This document shows positions 8,708 through 16,610 of a DNA stretch of 64,000 nt, in pieces. This stretch comes from Clostridium sp. OF03-18AA (GTDB lineage: Bacteria; Bacillota; Clostridia; Lachnospirales; Lachnospiraceae), in the NCBI RefSeq assembly GCF_003478035.1, contig NZ_QUEP01000003.1, positions 124,001 to 188,000 of the forward strand. The letters run 5' to 3'. Under the pieces are notes generated by a model. The model did not search any database. It had not been told where the DNA came from and worked only from the letters and a program-made list of their open reading frames with translations. The position numbers and the translations under genes are program-made. Within the stretch, counting starts at the first letter, position 1, and each line of letters starts with the position of its first letter.

Positions 8708-8752
8708 ATTTACATCAACACCTTTTTGAATAGGACTCTACTTATATTATTC

Positions 8753-9289
8753 TTAATTTAATACGGTAGAAACTTCTCCATTAAAAACTTCCGTTCTTAA
8801 AGCGAAAGAAAGTGTTCCTACTCCGCCGACTACATTTGCTCTCATAGAGCCAGTCACTTCGGCCGCTTTGCTTGAGGTAGATGTTGCACGGCCAATGGCT
8901 AAACTTTCATCTTCAACCGTTCCGCCAACACAGTAGGTATTTAAATCACGTGCATTAGAAATTTTCCACTGGCTACCACTCTTTGATAAGTCAAATCTGT
9001 AATCCATACCTGCGACACCCCAAAATGCATCCGATTTCCACGTTCCTTCAGTAGCAGGATCACGAGTTAAAGGAGGCGTATAGCTAAGTGTCACTGTTAC
9101 CGGCTGACCGTCCTTCTCGAAATGTAATGTTTCCGAATAGGGCTGGCTTTCGTCAAAATTATTCAGATCGACACTGAATGTTTGTCTCTGTTCTGGAGAA
9201 TCAGCAGCAAGAGCACTAAATGCGCTACCAACTACCATGAGACTCAGCGCTACCAACAGACCCAATGCCTTTTTCAAACCTTTCTTCAT
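8753..9289 (-). CDS. Secreted protein of unknown function (E1 cargo)
   Basis: 178 residues. A clear Sec signal peptide (MKKGLKKALGLLVALSLMVV..., cleavage likely after ALAA, residues 1-29) is followed by a soluble 149-residue domain rich in beta-prone segments (TLHFEKDGQPVTVTLSYTPP, YRFDLSKSGSQWKISN, GTLSFALRTEVFNG). There are no cysteine pairs (one Cys only), no LPxTG anchor and no catalytic motif that I recognise. The start follows GGAGG with 6-nt spacing. It is AT-rich relative to the E1 backbone, with its own promoter and terminator, so it is acquired cargo. Candidate roles are a surface ligand, an exclusion factor or an antimicrobial protein, none supported by homology. Confidence 0.7.
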   Translation of the reverse strand: MKKGLKKALGLLVALSLMVVGSAFSALAADSPEQRQTFSVDLNNFDESQPYSETLHFEKDGQPVTVTLSYTPPLTRDPATEGTWKSDAFWGVAGMDYRFDLSKSGSQWKISNARDLNTYCVGGTVEDESLAIGRATSTSSKAAEVTGSMRANVVGGVGTLSFALRTEVFNGEVSTVLN

Positions 9290-9444
9290 AAATGACCTCC
9301 TTGAGACTTTACCATAGTAACAAACTCAGATTTTTTAGCGCCCACCATTATGTAAGGCACTATTCTCTCAAATTCTCCTCCTCTATAGCCCCAATGGTAT
9401 TCCTCCCTTTACTAATCGGTTATGAGCTTTTTATAACTAACTGT

Positions 9445-9473
9445 AGTATACCACAGAATCCCTATATATGCAA
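9445..9473 (-). promoter_or_regulatory. Promoter of the secreted cargo protein
   Basis: -35 TTGCAT (9468-9473), 17-bp spacer, -10 TATACT (9445-9450) on the minus strand, leaving a 5' leader of about 150 nt before the gene. Confidence 0.7.
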
Positions 9474-9924
9474 TATAATCTAAAAATGGTAAATAAAACT
9501 TAATAAATTGTTAATTATCAACATATATCGTATATTTTTCTGATATAAAAACCGGGTATTCAAGTTTTGTGTTTTGATGTTTGAGTTAAAACGATAAAAA
9601 GAAAGAGAACTTGTTGATATAAAAAAAATATCATTCTTTTTGCATAAACATATAAAAACTCGAAAAGCGATTGATAAATCACCGAAAATTTGTGGCGAAT
9701 TTTCTTAATATAGATATTTTAAGGAGGTATTGCGTAAAACAATAGATGTTGTATAAACTCAATAATCTTTTTTGCAGTATATTGCTAAATAGCTAAATGG
9801 CAAGCAATGCCTCTGTGGCCACAAGTGGCACAAAGGCTGCTTGTTGGGGCTCGCCCCAAACCCATATCTTCGGGCCAACATGGCCCGAAGTGTCAGCGTC
9901 GCTTTGCTCCTTATTTTCATAACC
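9474..9924. other. AT-rich noncoding stretch between cargo and relaxase
   Basis: About 450 bp, very AT-rich up to 9800. The only structured element is an E1 palindrome at 9868-9890. A + strand ribosome site (AAGGAGG near 9721) is not followed by a credible gene. Confidence 0.4.
9868..9890. repeat. E1 palindrome copy 3
   Basis: Perfect arms CTTCGGGCCA and TGGCCCGAAG around ACA, 34 nt past the relaxase stop. Confidence 0.95.
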
Positions 9925-11340
9925 TTAACGCTCCTTTTCCTGCTTTCTTCCCGGCTCGGTGTAGCCCATCAGAGTGTCAATGTTCGCCTTGATTGTGACG
10001 ATCTCCTGCATATCCCGTCGTGCCTTCTGGTATTCTCCATAGAGCTGTTTTTTCTTTGCTGTGAGCTTACGGCCTTCTTCCTTCAGCACATCCATTTTGG
10101 GGAGCTTTGCCCCGCCCAGCAGAGAGCGCATTTCCGCTTGTGCAACCCGGTACAGTTCAAGGTCGGCCTCATGCTCCGCAAGGAATTTCCTGCTGTACTT
10201 CGTCGCCTTATACTGCTCAAAGACTGGGCGGGTTTTGGCATACTGAACCGTTGCAGCCTTTAGCCCGGCATTGGTTTTCATAGCCTGTTCCGTCTGCTTG
10301 ACCTGCTCGGAAATAGCATGGAAACGGTCTGCCGCCTCGGTGGCTTTCTGCGCCAACTGCTCATAATCGGTCAGGTTATTGTCCTGTATATAGGCAAGAG
10401 CGGCGGCCATCTGCTTAATGTTAAATACCTTCGCCCAGCGTTCATATCCAGGCCCCTTACCGGCAGCCAGCTTTGCTTGAATATCCACCGCCAGACTGAT
10501 TTTCCGTTCCGAGCGCCCGGGGCGTTTTTCTTTGCCCTCAATGGCAGACAGAACATCTTGCAAGTCGTAGCCGTCTCCCAGCGTGGAAGCCCGCAGACGG
10601 GTAAAGCGTTCCTGTCCCTGCCCGGTCAGCCGGAAACTGATACCGCCGCCCCGAACCGTCTTGACCTCATATCCGGCCCGCTTCATCAGATTGAGAAATT
10701 CGTCCAGATCAGCGGGGCGTTCCGCCAGCGCAGTATCAATGGCAAGGCGCAGTCTGTCCTGATAGGAAAGCGGCCCTTTTCGTTCTTTCTGCCATTCTCC
10801 ATAATTCCGATACTTGCCCTTGCTCCGGGGCTTCGGGTTCTCTACAATGGACAGCCCGTTTTCAAGGCACAGCCTGTCAGAGAGCCGCCGGAGGGCGAAG
10901 CTGGAGCCCCAAAAGTTTCGGAATTTCCGGGTGCAGTCAAGGGTGGTGGAGTTGTAATAAATGTGACAATGGATGTGCTGCTTATCGGTGTGCGTGGTAA
11001 CGATAAAAGCGTGCCGCCCCTTTGTCCAGCGCATAGCCAGCTCATAGCCGATACGGTTCGCCTCCTTCGGGGTGATCTCGCCCGGATAGAAGGATTGTCG
11101 TATCTGATAGCACAGCACATCATTTTCTTTTTTCTGTTCCCGGCCCGTCATAGCGGCATAGCTGGCTTTTGCCAAAAGGAACTCGTCCGCCACGGTGGCC
11201 GGATCACATTCATAAGCGGAGATATACTTTCCTCTTTCTGTTTTCTCCGGGTCCTTGCCATAGTCCAGACAATCCCGGATTGCCTCGGCAATCGTTTCGC
11301 CTTCGCCCGCATGGCGCTGCAACAAAGTTGTGGTAGCCAG
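9925..11340 (-). CDS. Relaxase of E1 (Tn1549-type, MobA/VirD2 family)
   Basis: 471 residues if read from a CTG codon at 11340 (MATTTLLQRHAGEGET), which lies 8 nt after GGAGG; the first conventional candidate in frame is a TTG at 11325 with no ribosome site. The N-terminal relaxase domain has the metal-binding histidine motif THTDKQHIHCHIYYNST near residue 120. The C-terminal half is coiled-coil rich. It nicks oriT and stays bound to the transferred strand. Homologues in Tn1549-like elements begin MATTR...HAGKG, which supports the CTG start. MobC lies upstream. Confidence 0.88.
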   Translation of the reverse strand: MATTTLLQRHAGEGETIAEAIRDCLDYGKDPEKTERGKYISAYECDPATVADEFLLAKASYAAMTGREQKKENDVLCYQIRQSFYPGEITPKEANRIGYELAMRWTKGRHAFIVTTHTDKQHIHCHIYYNSTTLDCTRKFRNFWGSSFALRRLSDRLCLENGLSIVENPKPRSKGKYRNYGEWQKERKGPLSYQDRLRLAIDTALAERPADLDEFLNLMKRAGYEVKTVRGGGISFRLTGQGQERFTRLRASTLGDGYDLQDVLSAIEGKEKRPGRSERKISLAVDIQAKLAAGKGPGYERWAKVFNIKQMAAALAYIQDNNLTDYEQLAQKATEAADRFHAISEQVKQTEQAMKTNAGLKAATVQYAKTRPVFEQYKATKYSRKFLAEHEADLELYRVAQAEMRSLLGGAKLPKMDVLKEEGRKLTAKKKQLYGEYQKARRDMQEIVTIKANIDTLMGYTEPGRKQEKER

Positions 11341-11392
11341 AAATCATCCCTCCCTTCTATGAAAAAAGGGCGGCCCGTCCAGACCGCCCCGA

Positions 11393-11415
11393 CTTCGGGC
11401 CAGTATGGCCCGAGG
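11393..11415. repeat. E1 palindrome copy 4
   Basis: Arms CTTCGGGCCA and TGGCCCGAGG around GTA, 4 nt past the stop of the small membrane protein gene. Confidence 0.95.
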
Positions 11416-11419
11416 CTGC

Positions 11420-11710
11420 TTAACTTGCCAGAAACCGGTACAGAGCGGATTTGCCTCCGTCCAGCGCCCAAAGAAGGGAGCCCGCCGCCGCTTGCAGTCC
11501 ATACGGCGAAAGAAGGAAGGCAAGAAACAGAAATACAATCCCGCCTATGGGCGTCGGCGTGAAAAAGAGAGCGACACCCAGCACCGTCAGGATCACAGAG
11601 GCAATCGTCAGCAGGACGGCACAAATATCAAACAGGAACACCAGCAGAGCCGCCAGAAGGGACAACGCTAAAGCAAAGGGAGCAACCAATATTTTCAGCA
11701 GTATCTTCAT
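11420..11710 (-). CDS. CD1845-type small membrane protein
   Basis: 96 residues, ATG 8 nt after AAGGAGG. Two or three long hydrophobic helices (ILLKILVAPFALALSLLAALLVFLF, VLLTIASVILTVLGVALFF, GGIVFLFLAFLLSPYG). It matches the small membrane proteins found between mobC and the relaxase in Tn1549-like elements. Role in transfer unknown; probably part of, or regulating, the mating apparatus. Confidence 0.65.
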   Translation of the reverse strand: MKILLKILVAPFALALSLLAALLVFLFDICAVLLTIASVILTVLGVALFFTPTPIGGIVFLFLAFLLSPYGLQAAAGSLLWALDGGKSALYRFLAS

Positions 11711-11807
11711 CTTCAAAACCTCCTTTATCTATCCTTCCTACCTCTATTTTATCATGCCTGCCCGGGGACATAAATGTTGCGAAAGATTAGTAAATCCTGT
11801 CCCAAAC

Positions 11808-11830
11808 CTTCGGATCATACTGGCCCGAAG
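11808..11830. repeat. E1 palindrome copy 5 (degenerate)
   Basis: CTTCGGATCA and TGGCCCGAAG around TAC, with two mismatches between the arms. It lies 55 nt past the mobC stop. Confidence 0.85.
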
Positions 11831-11885
11831 TGGTAAAAAAAGAGCAGGGCGGCAAGCCCCGCAACGGAAGCCTGCCGCCCTCGTC

Positions 11886-12227
11886 TTACTTTGCCACCAG
11901 CTCGGAGAGCTCCCGCAACACCTTTGACACCTCGCCCCACAGCTTTTCATAGTCCCGCTTCAATCCGTCGATTTCCTCCGGGTACACGCCATAGGTATGT
12001 GCGTGTACGGCAACCTGATTGAGATTGTTGGAACAGCGCCGTTGCAGAGAGATCAGCTCTTTTACGGGCGCAAGGTCGATGTGCAGGATATACCCATTCA
12101 GAGCCATTTTCCGTACATAAGCCCCGGCGTTGGAAATGCCCGCTTCAGCCATCCGTTCATGGATGGCTGCCAGCTCGTCCGGCGTTACCATGACGTGCAG
12201 ATGGACATTCCGCTTGCGGTTCTCCAT
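11886..12227 (-). CDS. mobC: MobC-like relaxosome accessory protein
   Basis: 113 residues. An N-terminal ribbon-helix-helix type segment (NVHLHVMVTPDELAAIHERMAEAGISNAGAYVRKMAL) precedes the MobC motif region (LQRRCSNNLNQVAVHAH). MobC proteins bind and melt oriT so that the relaxase can nick. The start overlaps the stop of the upstream gene (ATGA), implying coupling. Confidence 0.85.
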   Translation of the reverse strand: MENRKRNVHLHVMVTPDELAAIHERMAEAGISNAGAYVRKMALNGYILHIDLAPVKELISLQRRCSNNLNQVAVHAHTYGVYPEEIDGLKRDYEKLWGEVSKVLRELSELVAK

Positions 12228-12409
12228 CAGCGTTCCAGCTCCCGGCCTTTCCGGCGCTCTTTGGGTTCCTTTACCTTATCAAGCGGTTTTGCGTCCAGCT
12301 CCGGGGGCGTGGGCGGGATGGGCGTGTTGTTGGGTACGCCGTCGATCATGTTGCAGTTCTGCTCTGTGGAGAGCTCGGCGGTTTTCAGATAGTTGTCTTT
12401 TTCGTGCAT
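12227..12409 (-). CDS. Small charged proline-rich protein of E1 (60 aa)
   Basis: Starts MHEKDNYLKTAELS after AGGAGG. It is polar and contains a proline stretch (NTPIPPTPPELDAKP) and a basic tail (KERRKGRELER). No recognised domain. It overlaps mobC by 1 nt and is part of the same operon. Confidence 0.55.
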   Translation of the reverse strand: MHEKDNYLKTAELSTEQNCNMIDGVPNNTPIPPTPPELDAKPLDKVKEPKERRKGRELER

Positions 12410-12421
12410 GGCGATCCTCCT

Positions 12422-13012
12422 TTATCGTTCCTCATGGTTTTTATGGCTCCGCTTCTGGCCGGGCTCCTTCGGGGGTTCCTGCCCTCTGGTTTCATCTTTG
12501 AGCCGGGCAGTAATGGATGGGCGCACCCGGTCAGGATTGCCCGGTGCTGGTTTCAGCTCATAATCCTCCATCTGCTTTTCGGTCAGCGGCTTTGCGTAGG
12601 TCAGTTCGCCCCATGCCATCAGCCTGCCGTCTGCCACAGGACGCCGCCTGTCATCATCGTAGTTGACGATGAAAAGAGGCTGGTTATCCGGCGGCTTCGG
12701 GTAAGTTCCTATGTCCACGGGCCGCTGGGTGGAATAATAGCGGTAAACGCCCTCCGGTCCCAGCTCGGTATGCTTGACCGCCGCATGGTAAAACTGCTGA
12801 TAGTCGTCCACCCGGCGGTCAAAGTCCCTCTGCGCCCATGCCTGACTGGTTCCATAGCGACCCCAGTAGTAATCCCGATGGCCGTTTTCCCCCTCGGTAA
12901 ACTGCCAGGTCACAAAGGGGCTCGGCGCTCCCGGATTATGCCCCAGCGCAAAGCCGTGTCCAGTTTCAAAGGTGGCAGCTTTCAAAATCACATATCCTTG
13001 TACTGTCTCCAA
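12422..13012 (-). CDS. Conserved ICE protein (DUF4316-type region), 196 aa
   Basis: A TTG start 6 nt after AAGGAGG gives METVQGYVILKAATFETGHGF; reading from 13045 would run through a palindromic repeat. The sequence (FALGHNPGAPSPFVTWQF, DYYWGRYGTSQAWAQRDFDRRV, PLFIVNYDDDRRRPVADGRLMAWGEL) resembles the DUF4316/YodL-type proteins of Tn1549 elements; this is recalled, not searched. Function unknown. The C-terminus is charged (GQEPPKEPGQKRSHKNHEER). Confidence 0.55.
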   Translation of the reverse strand: METVQGYVILKAATFETGHGFALGHNPGAPSPFVTWQFTEGENGHRDYYWGRYGTSQAWAQRDFDRRVDDYQQFYHAAVKHTELGPEGVYRYYSTQRPVDIGTYPKPPDNQPLFIVNYDDDRRRPVADGRLMAWGELTYAKPLTEKQMEDYELKPAPGNPDRVRPSITARLKDETRGQEPPKEPGQKRSHKNHEER

Positions 13013-13031
13013 GAGATCCCTCCTTTCTGTG

Positions 13032-13054
13032 CCTCGGGCTAACATGACCCGAAG
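13032..13054. repeat. E1 palindrome copy 6
   Basis: CCTCGGGCTA and TGACCCGAAG around ACA, between two genes and just upstream of the ribosome site used by the gene at 13012. Confidence 0.9.
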
Positions 13055-13144
13055 TGCTGGATGTTACGAAATAAGAGGGCAGACCGGGGAGAAATGTAAT
13101 AAGATATTCCCACCCCGGAAACACCCTCAAAAAAGCCCGGAATG

Positions 13145-13546
13145 TCAAGCCTTTGGAGGCGGCAAATCGTAACAGCCGCCCGGCCTTTTCTCCCGCATTT
13201 TCCTCATGCGTTCCCGGCTTTTTCGGCGGTTCCCTTCGGCCTTGCAGGCGTCGGAACAGTAGGCTTGACGCCCCTCGGGCAAAAACGCCTTTCCGCAGAC
13301 CGCACAGGCTCGCAGCTCCGGGGAGATGCCTTCCGTTGTCAACGACGCTTGAAGCTCCGGGTTAAGAGGCAGGACAGCCTCACGGAAATAACGGCAGTAC
13401 GCCCCTGTCCAGCACTTGTGCAGCATATAGCAGGCACAGTCAAGAGGAAGGCACAGGCCGCTTTCCCGGTCATAGTTGGCGCACATCCCCGTGACCAGAG
13501 TGCGGATTTTTTTCTTCTCGTCACGGGTCAGCTCCCGGGCGTCCAT
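13145..13546 (-). CDS. Cysteine-rich VLP-type protein
   Basis: 133 residues with cysteines in two clusters: CANYDRESGLCLPLDCACYMLHKCWTGAYC (N-terminal, a VLP-like motif) and CAVCGKAF...CSDACK (a treble-clef-like zinc site). Such cysteine-rich proteins are common in Tn1549-like elements and probably bind zinc; role unknown. The ATG directly follows the TAA of the upstream gene, so translation is probably coupled. Confidence 0.65.
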   Translation of the reverse strand: MDARELTRDEKKKIRTLVTGMCANYDRESGLCLPLDCACYMLHKCWTGAYCRYFREAVLPLNPELQASLTTEGISPELRACAVCGKAFLPEGRQAYCSDACKAEGNRRKSRERMRKMREKRPGGCYDLPPPKA

Positions 13547-13738
13547 TTATGACTTCGGGCCACGATGGCCCGAAGGGCGGGGCTCCACGATCAGCGCCCG
13601 GAACTTCTTCCGGCACTGTTTTTTCTTTCCTTTGCACTCCTTGTAATAACGGCATCCCTTACAAGGGTCGTCATTGTCCCAGCCGGGGTGCGGTACTTCC
13701 TTCATCATTCGTTCAAAAGGGCTGCTTGTAAAATTCAT
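13547..13738 (-). CDS. Small cysteine-containing E1 protein (63 aa) ending in a palindrome-encoded tail
   Basis: Start MNFTSSPFERMM, 7 nt after GGAGG and overlapping the upstream stop. It contains CKGCRYYKECKGKKKQC, a possible zinc site. The last residues, SGHRGPKS, are encoded by an E1 palindrome (13553-13575), so the repeat has become the C-terminus. Function unknown. Confidence 0.6.
   Translation of the reverse strand: MNFTSSPFERMMKEVPHPGWDNDDPCKGCRYYKECKGKKKQCRKKFRALIVEPRPSGHRGPKS
13553..13575. repeat. E1 palindrome copy 7, inside coding sequence
   Basis: Perfect arms around CGA. Read in frame as S-G-H-R-G-P-K at the C-terminus of the 63-aa protein. Confidence 0.95.
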
Positions 13739-13740
13739 TC

Positions 13741-14388
13741 TCATTCCTCCGTATCTTCCTCCCATGGCGGGGTATCTTCGTCCTCGGGTTCCTCTGCGAT
13801 CTCCTCCAGCTCCCCGTCCTCATATTCGCAGTAATCATCCTCCAAATCCGGGGCCTCATGCTTCGGCTTGTAAATCTTGAAATAGTAACCAATCCCACCG
13901 CCGGCCAGCACCACCGCACCGATCAGGAGCAGAGAGAGAAGGGGACTGTCCTTTTTCTCCGGCTTGGGTTCCGGTACTTCCTCCACAGGTTCGGTGGGCT
14001 TTGGCTCTGGCTCAGGGGTTACTTCTTTGGGCGGTTCCTTACCCTGTTCAGCAAGAGGCAGAAGGTCGTCTGTGGTAACGGTATTGAGGAAATAGACGTT
14101 CTCGCTGGTTTTCTGTTTGTCGATCACCAGATAAAACACGCTCTCGTCTGCTGTGGTGATGGTGTAGAACTCCTTTCCATCCTCGTCGGTGGCGTTGTCC
14201 ACCACGGTTCCCGTCCCGTCCGGGGTAAAGGGGTTCTGGGTTTCCGGCTCTGCTTCGGTTTCTGCCGGGGAGGGAGCTGTCTCCGGCTGCGACTCGCTGC
14301 TCTGGGCGTAGGCCGGGACCGTAAAGATCAGGCAACACAAAAGGCTGGCAGCCATCGCCGCCAGCCTGCGAAATTTAGTTTTCTTCAT
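13741..14388 (-). CDS. CD1107/DUF4366-type secreted membrane-anchored protein
   Basis: 215 residues from MKKTKFRRLAAMAAS (AAGGAGG upstream). Signal peptide residues 1-29 (ending AYAQ), a Pro/Glu-rich segment, a compact domain (DGKEFYTITTADESVFYLVIDKQKTSENVYFLNTV), a second proline-rich linker, a transmembrane helix (LLSLLLIGAVVLAGGGIGYYF) and an acidic cytoplasmic tail. This is the CD1107/DUF4366 layout found in Tn1549-like elements, presumably at the cell surface as part of the mating machinery. It overlaps the DUF4315 gene by 14 nt. Confidence 0.75.
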   Translation of the reverse strand: MKKTKFRRLAAMAASLLCCLIFTVPAYAQSSESQPETAPSPAETEAEPETQNPFTPDGTGTVVDNATDEDGKEFYTITTADESVFYLVIDKQKTSENVYFLNTVTTDDLLPLAEQGKEPPKEVTPEPEPKPTEPVEEVPEPKPEKKDSPLLSLLLIGAVVLAGGGIGYYFKIYKPKHEAPDLEDDYCEYEDGELEEIAEEPEDEDTPPWEEDTEE

Positions 14389-14641
14389 GGGCCGTGTCCT
14401 CCTTTTCGGGTGCCTCCGGCTTCGGGTCAGTATGGCCCGAAGCGGTAAGGCTGTTTTTGGGGTCATTCAGAAAAGCCATAAGCTGGGCGGGCGTCAGTTT
14501 GAGGGAGCGCACCGCCTGCACGATCTGGCTGTTTTCTTCCTCCTGTTTCTGCTTTTCCAGCTCCCGGATTTTGGCCTGCCATTCGGCGGCCTTCTCCCGG
14601 GCTTTTTCCAGTTCCTTATCGAGCTTGTCGATTTTGTTCAT
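14375..14641 (-). CDS. DUF4315-type coiled-coil protein
   Basis: 88 residues from MNKIDKLDKELEKA (AAAGGAG upstream). The N-terminal half is a coiled coil rich in Lys/Glu/Ala, followed by LTPAQLMAFLND. The segment SGHTDPK near residue 68 is encoded by an E1 palindrome. The neighbourhood (DUF4366 downstream, NlpC/P60 upstream) is the standard Tn1549 order. Confidence 0.7.
   Translation of the reverse strand: MNKIDKLDKELEKAREKAAEWQAKIRELEKQKQEEENSQIVQAVRSLKLTPAQLMAFLNDPKNSLTASGHTDPKPEAPEKEDTAHEEN
14420..14442. repeat. E1 palindrome copy 8, inside coding sequence
   Basis: CTTCGGGTCA and TGGCCCGAAG around GTA. Encodes S-G-H-T-D-P-K within the DUF4315 protein. Confidence 0.95.
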
Positions 14642-14663
14642 GCAAGGACTCCTTTCCTCTGGC

Positions 14664-16562
14664 TCACAAACGCCCGAAGGCATAGAAATGTGTCTGCCAG
14701 TAGCTTGAATTGATGTTTGCGTATTGGATGGGCGAACCACAATGGAGCATCATCCCGTCGCCCACATAAATCCCCACATGGGATACAGGGCCGGGGCTGT
14801 CATAGGTTCCCGTGAAAAAGATAATGTCGCCGGGCTTTGCCTCGGAGGGGGAAATGATAGCACACTGATTATAAATGCCCTGTGCCGTGGTACGGGGCAG
14901 GTTGTGGACGCCGCTGGCCGTGTACACCCAGCAGACAAAGCCCGAACAGTCAAAGGAGGTGGACGGGCTGGAGCCGCCCCACACATAGGGCCAGCCGATG
15001 TACTTTGTGGCTTCTTTCATGAGCGCCGCAAAAGCCGGGTCATCCAGCGCCTCGCCGGGTATCTCATAGCTGGGGCCGGTATCTTCGCCGCCGTTGTAAA
15101 TCCCTTCCCACAGATAGGGTTTGTTGCCTTTGAGCTGCTGCATAACGGTGTAGATTTCCCGCTGCTGTTCGTTAAGCCTCGGCAGGATCACGGCGGGCAG
15201 CGTTTTGTTTGTGAGGGTCACATTGAGAATGTAATACTCATAGGGGACTTCCTCGGTGGTGGTTTCCCCGGTCTCCGGGTCGGTGCTGGTTTCGGTGCGG
15301 TAGCGTATCTCGACTTCCTCCGTCAAGGCCAGTTCATACTGTGCCTCGAAAATCTCCCGCAGCTCGTCCTGCACCTGTTCTCGGAAATAGACATGGTACT
15401 TTGCAGAGAAATAGGACGCCAGCTCATAGGGGTTATGGCCGATCTCGTCCACGGAATAGCGGTACTCGTCATAGCCGGGATGGGTGCTTTCGATGTTCGC
15501 TACCGTCTGCGCCAGCTCGTTTTCCAGCGCCGTGTAGTCCTCGTCCACGCCCAGCAGGTCCGTATCCTCCGAGGCGTAGGAGGTGCCGGATAACGCATTG
15601 GCAAGGCCGCTGCCAAGCGTGGGGAAGATGGAACTTACCGCCGACACAAGAAAACAGAGCAGCAACAGCAGGAGCAGGACCAGCACCGCCACGGGATGAC
15701 GGGTCACAAACTGCGCCGCCCGACGGGTCGCAGTTCCCGAAGCGGCAGCGGTTTTCTTTGCGGCCTTTGCACCCTGTTTTGCAGCCGCCTTTGCTTCTTT
15801 GGAATACCGGCGTTTCAGTTTCCATTTCTGCTGCACACGGGACAGCGGATTGCTGGTAAGCTCCGGGTGCTCGGAGGCCATCTTCTGAAAATCCATATTG
15901 GCCCGGGCTTTTATGTCCTTCCGTTCCCACTTTGCCACCTTCCGGGCCGGGTGTTCCTGCCAGCGGCGTTTGGCATAGCGGGTCAGTTTCCGGGTCCCGG
16001 CCTCTGCGGCCAGCTCGGATTTATGGGCTCCTTCCACACCCACATTTTCATGCTCGACCTCGTGTATCTTGTTGTGGACATAGAACCATGCTTCTGTACG
16101 GGCTCCCCGGACTGCCTTTTTTGCAAGCCCCGGCGGCTTCTTCGCTGCCCGTTTTGCCTCGGTCTTGTCCAGTTTCTCCCGGGCCTTTCCCAGCTTTCCC
16201 CCGGCGTGTTCCGCTTTTGCCTGTGCTTTCTGGTACTTGTCCTTTTTGCTCCCGGCCTTCTCGGCGGAGCCCTCCGGCTCCTGTGCCTTGCCGGTATCCT
16301 GCGGCCCGCCCGTTTCATCCTCCTGCCTCATGCGGTCAGAGGGACGGCTTTTCCGGCTGTCCTCTTGAAACTTGCCGCTTTTGGACTTCGGGCCATCGTG
16401 GCCCGAAGGACTGTCCTGCCCGGTATCCTCGTCCTCAAACCGCAGGCGTCGGGATGGTGCGGGGGAAGGCCCTTCCCGTTCAGCCGGTCCGGGGCGATTG
16501 CCCCCGGTATCCTCCGTCGGCCCCGGCCTTTGAAAATTCTGTTTGTCCGGTTTCTTTCCGAT
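14664..16562 (-). CDS. NlpC/P60 cell-wall hydrolase of the conjugation machinery (CD1108-type)
   Basis: About 632 residues if started at an ATC codon (16562), 8 nt after AGGAGG; the first in-frame ATG (16331) would shorten it by 77 residues and has no ribosome site. There is no in-frame stop back to 16611. Order: charged/proline-rich N-terminus, basic helical region, one membrane helix (VAVLVLLLLLLLCFLVSAV), an extracellular domain, and a C-terminal NlpC/P60 domain with Cys in TSFDCSGFVCW and His in GPVSHVGIYVGDG. It should cut peptidoglycan peptide stems to let the mating channel through the wall. SGHDGPK in the N-terminal extension is palindrome-encoded, in the same frame as the other internal copies, which supports the extension. 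Confidence 0.8.
   Translation of the reverse strand: MGKKPDKQNFQRPGPTEDTGGNRPGPAEREGPSPAPSRRLRFEDEDTGQDSPSGHDGPKSKSGKFQEDSRKSRPSDRMRQEDETGGPQDTGKAQEPEGSAEKAGSKKDKYQKAQAKAEHAGGKLGKAREKLDKTEAKRAAKKPPGLAKKAVRGARTEAWFYVHNKIHEVEHENVGVEGAHKSELAAEAGTRKLTRYAKRRWQEHPARKVAKWERKDIKARANMDFQKMASEHPELTSNPLSRVQQKWKLKRRYSKEAKAAAKQGAKAAKKTAAASGTATRRAAQFVTRHPVAVLVLLLLLLLCFLVSAVSSIFPTLGSGLANALSGTSYASEDTDLLGVDEDYTALENELAQTVANIESTHPGYDEYRYSVDEIGHNPYELASYFSAKYHVYFREQVQDELREIFEAQYELALTEEVEIRYRTETSTDPETGETTTEEVPYEYYILNVTLTNKTLPAVILPRLNEQQREIYTVMQQLKGNKPYLWEGIYNGGEDTGPSYEIPGEALDDPAFAALMKEATKYIGWPYVWGGSSPSTSFDCSGFVCWVYTASGVHNLPRTTAQGIYNQCAIISPSEAKPGDIIFFTGTYDSPGPVSHVGIYVGDGMMLHCGSPIQYANINSSYWQTHFYAFGRL
16386..16408. 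repeat. E1 palindrome copy 9, inside predicted coding extension
   Basis: Perfect arms around TCG. Reads S-G-H-D-G-P-K in the frame of the NlpC/P60 gene. Confidence 0.95.
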
Positions 16563-16583
16563 GATGTATCCCTCCTTTCCAAA

Positions 16584-16606
16584 CCTCGGGCCATCATGGC
16601 CCGAAG
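16584..16606. repeat. E1 palindrome copy 10
   Basis: CCTCGGGCCA and TGGCCCGAAG around TCA, 4 nt past the VirB4 stop. Confidence 0.95.
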
Positions 16607-16610
16607 TGTG

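Noticed and set aside
9796-9921. Short + strand ORF beginning MASNASVATSG before the relaxase end
   Set aside because: It reads through a palindrome, lacks a ribosome site and opposes the direction of all neighbouring genes.
10318-11562. 414-codon open frame on the + strand
   Set aside because: It is the mirror of the relaxase gene in GC-rich DNA, with no ribosome site and no family character.
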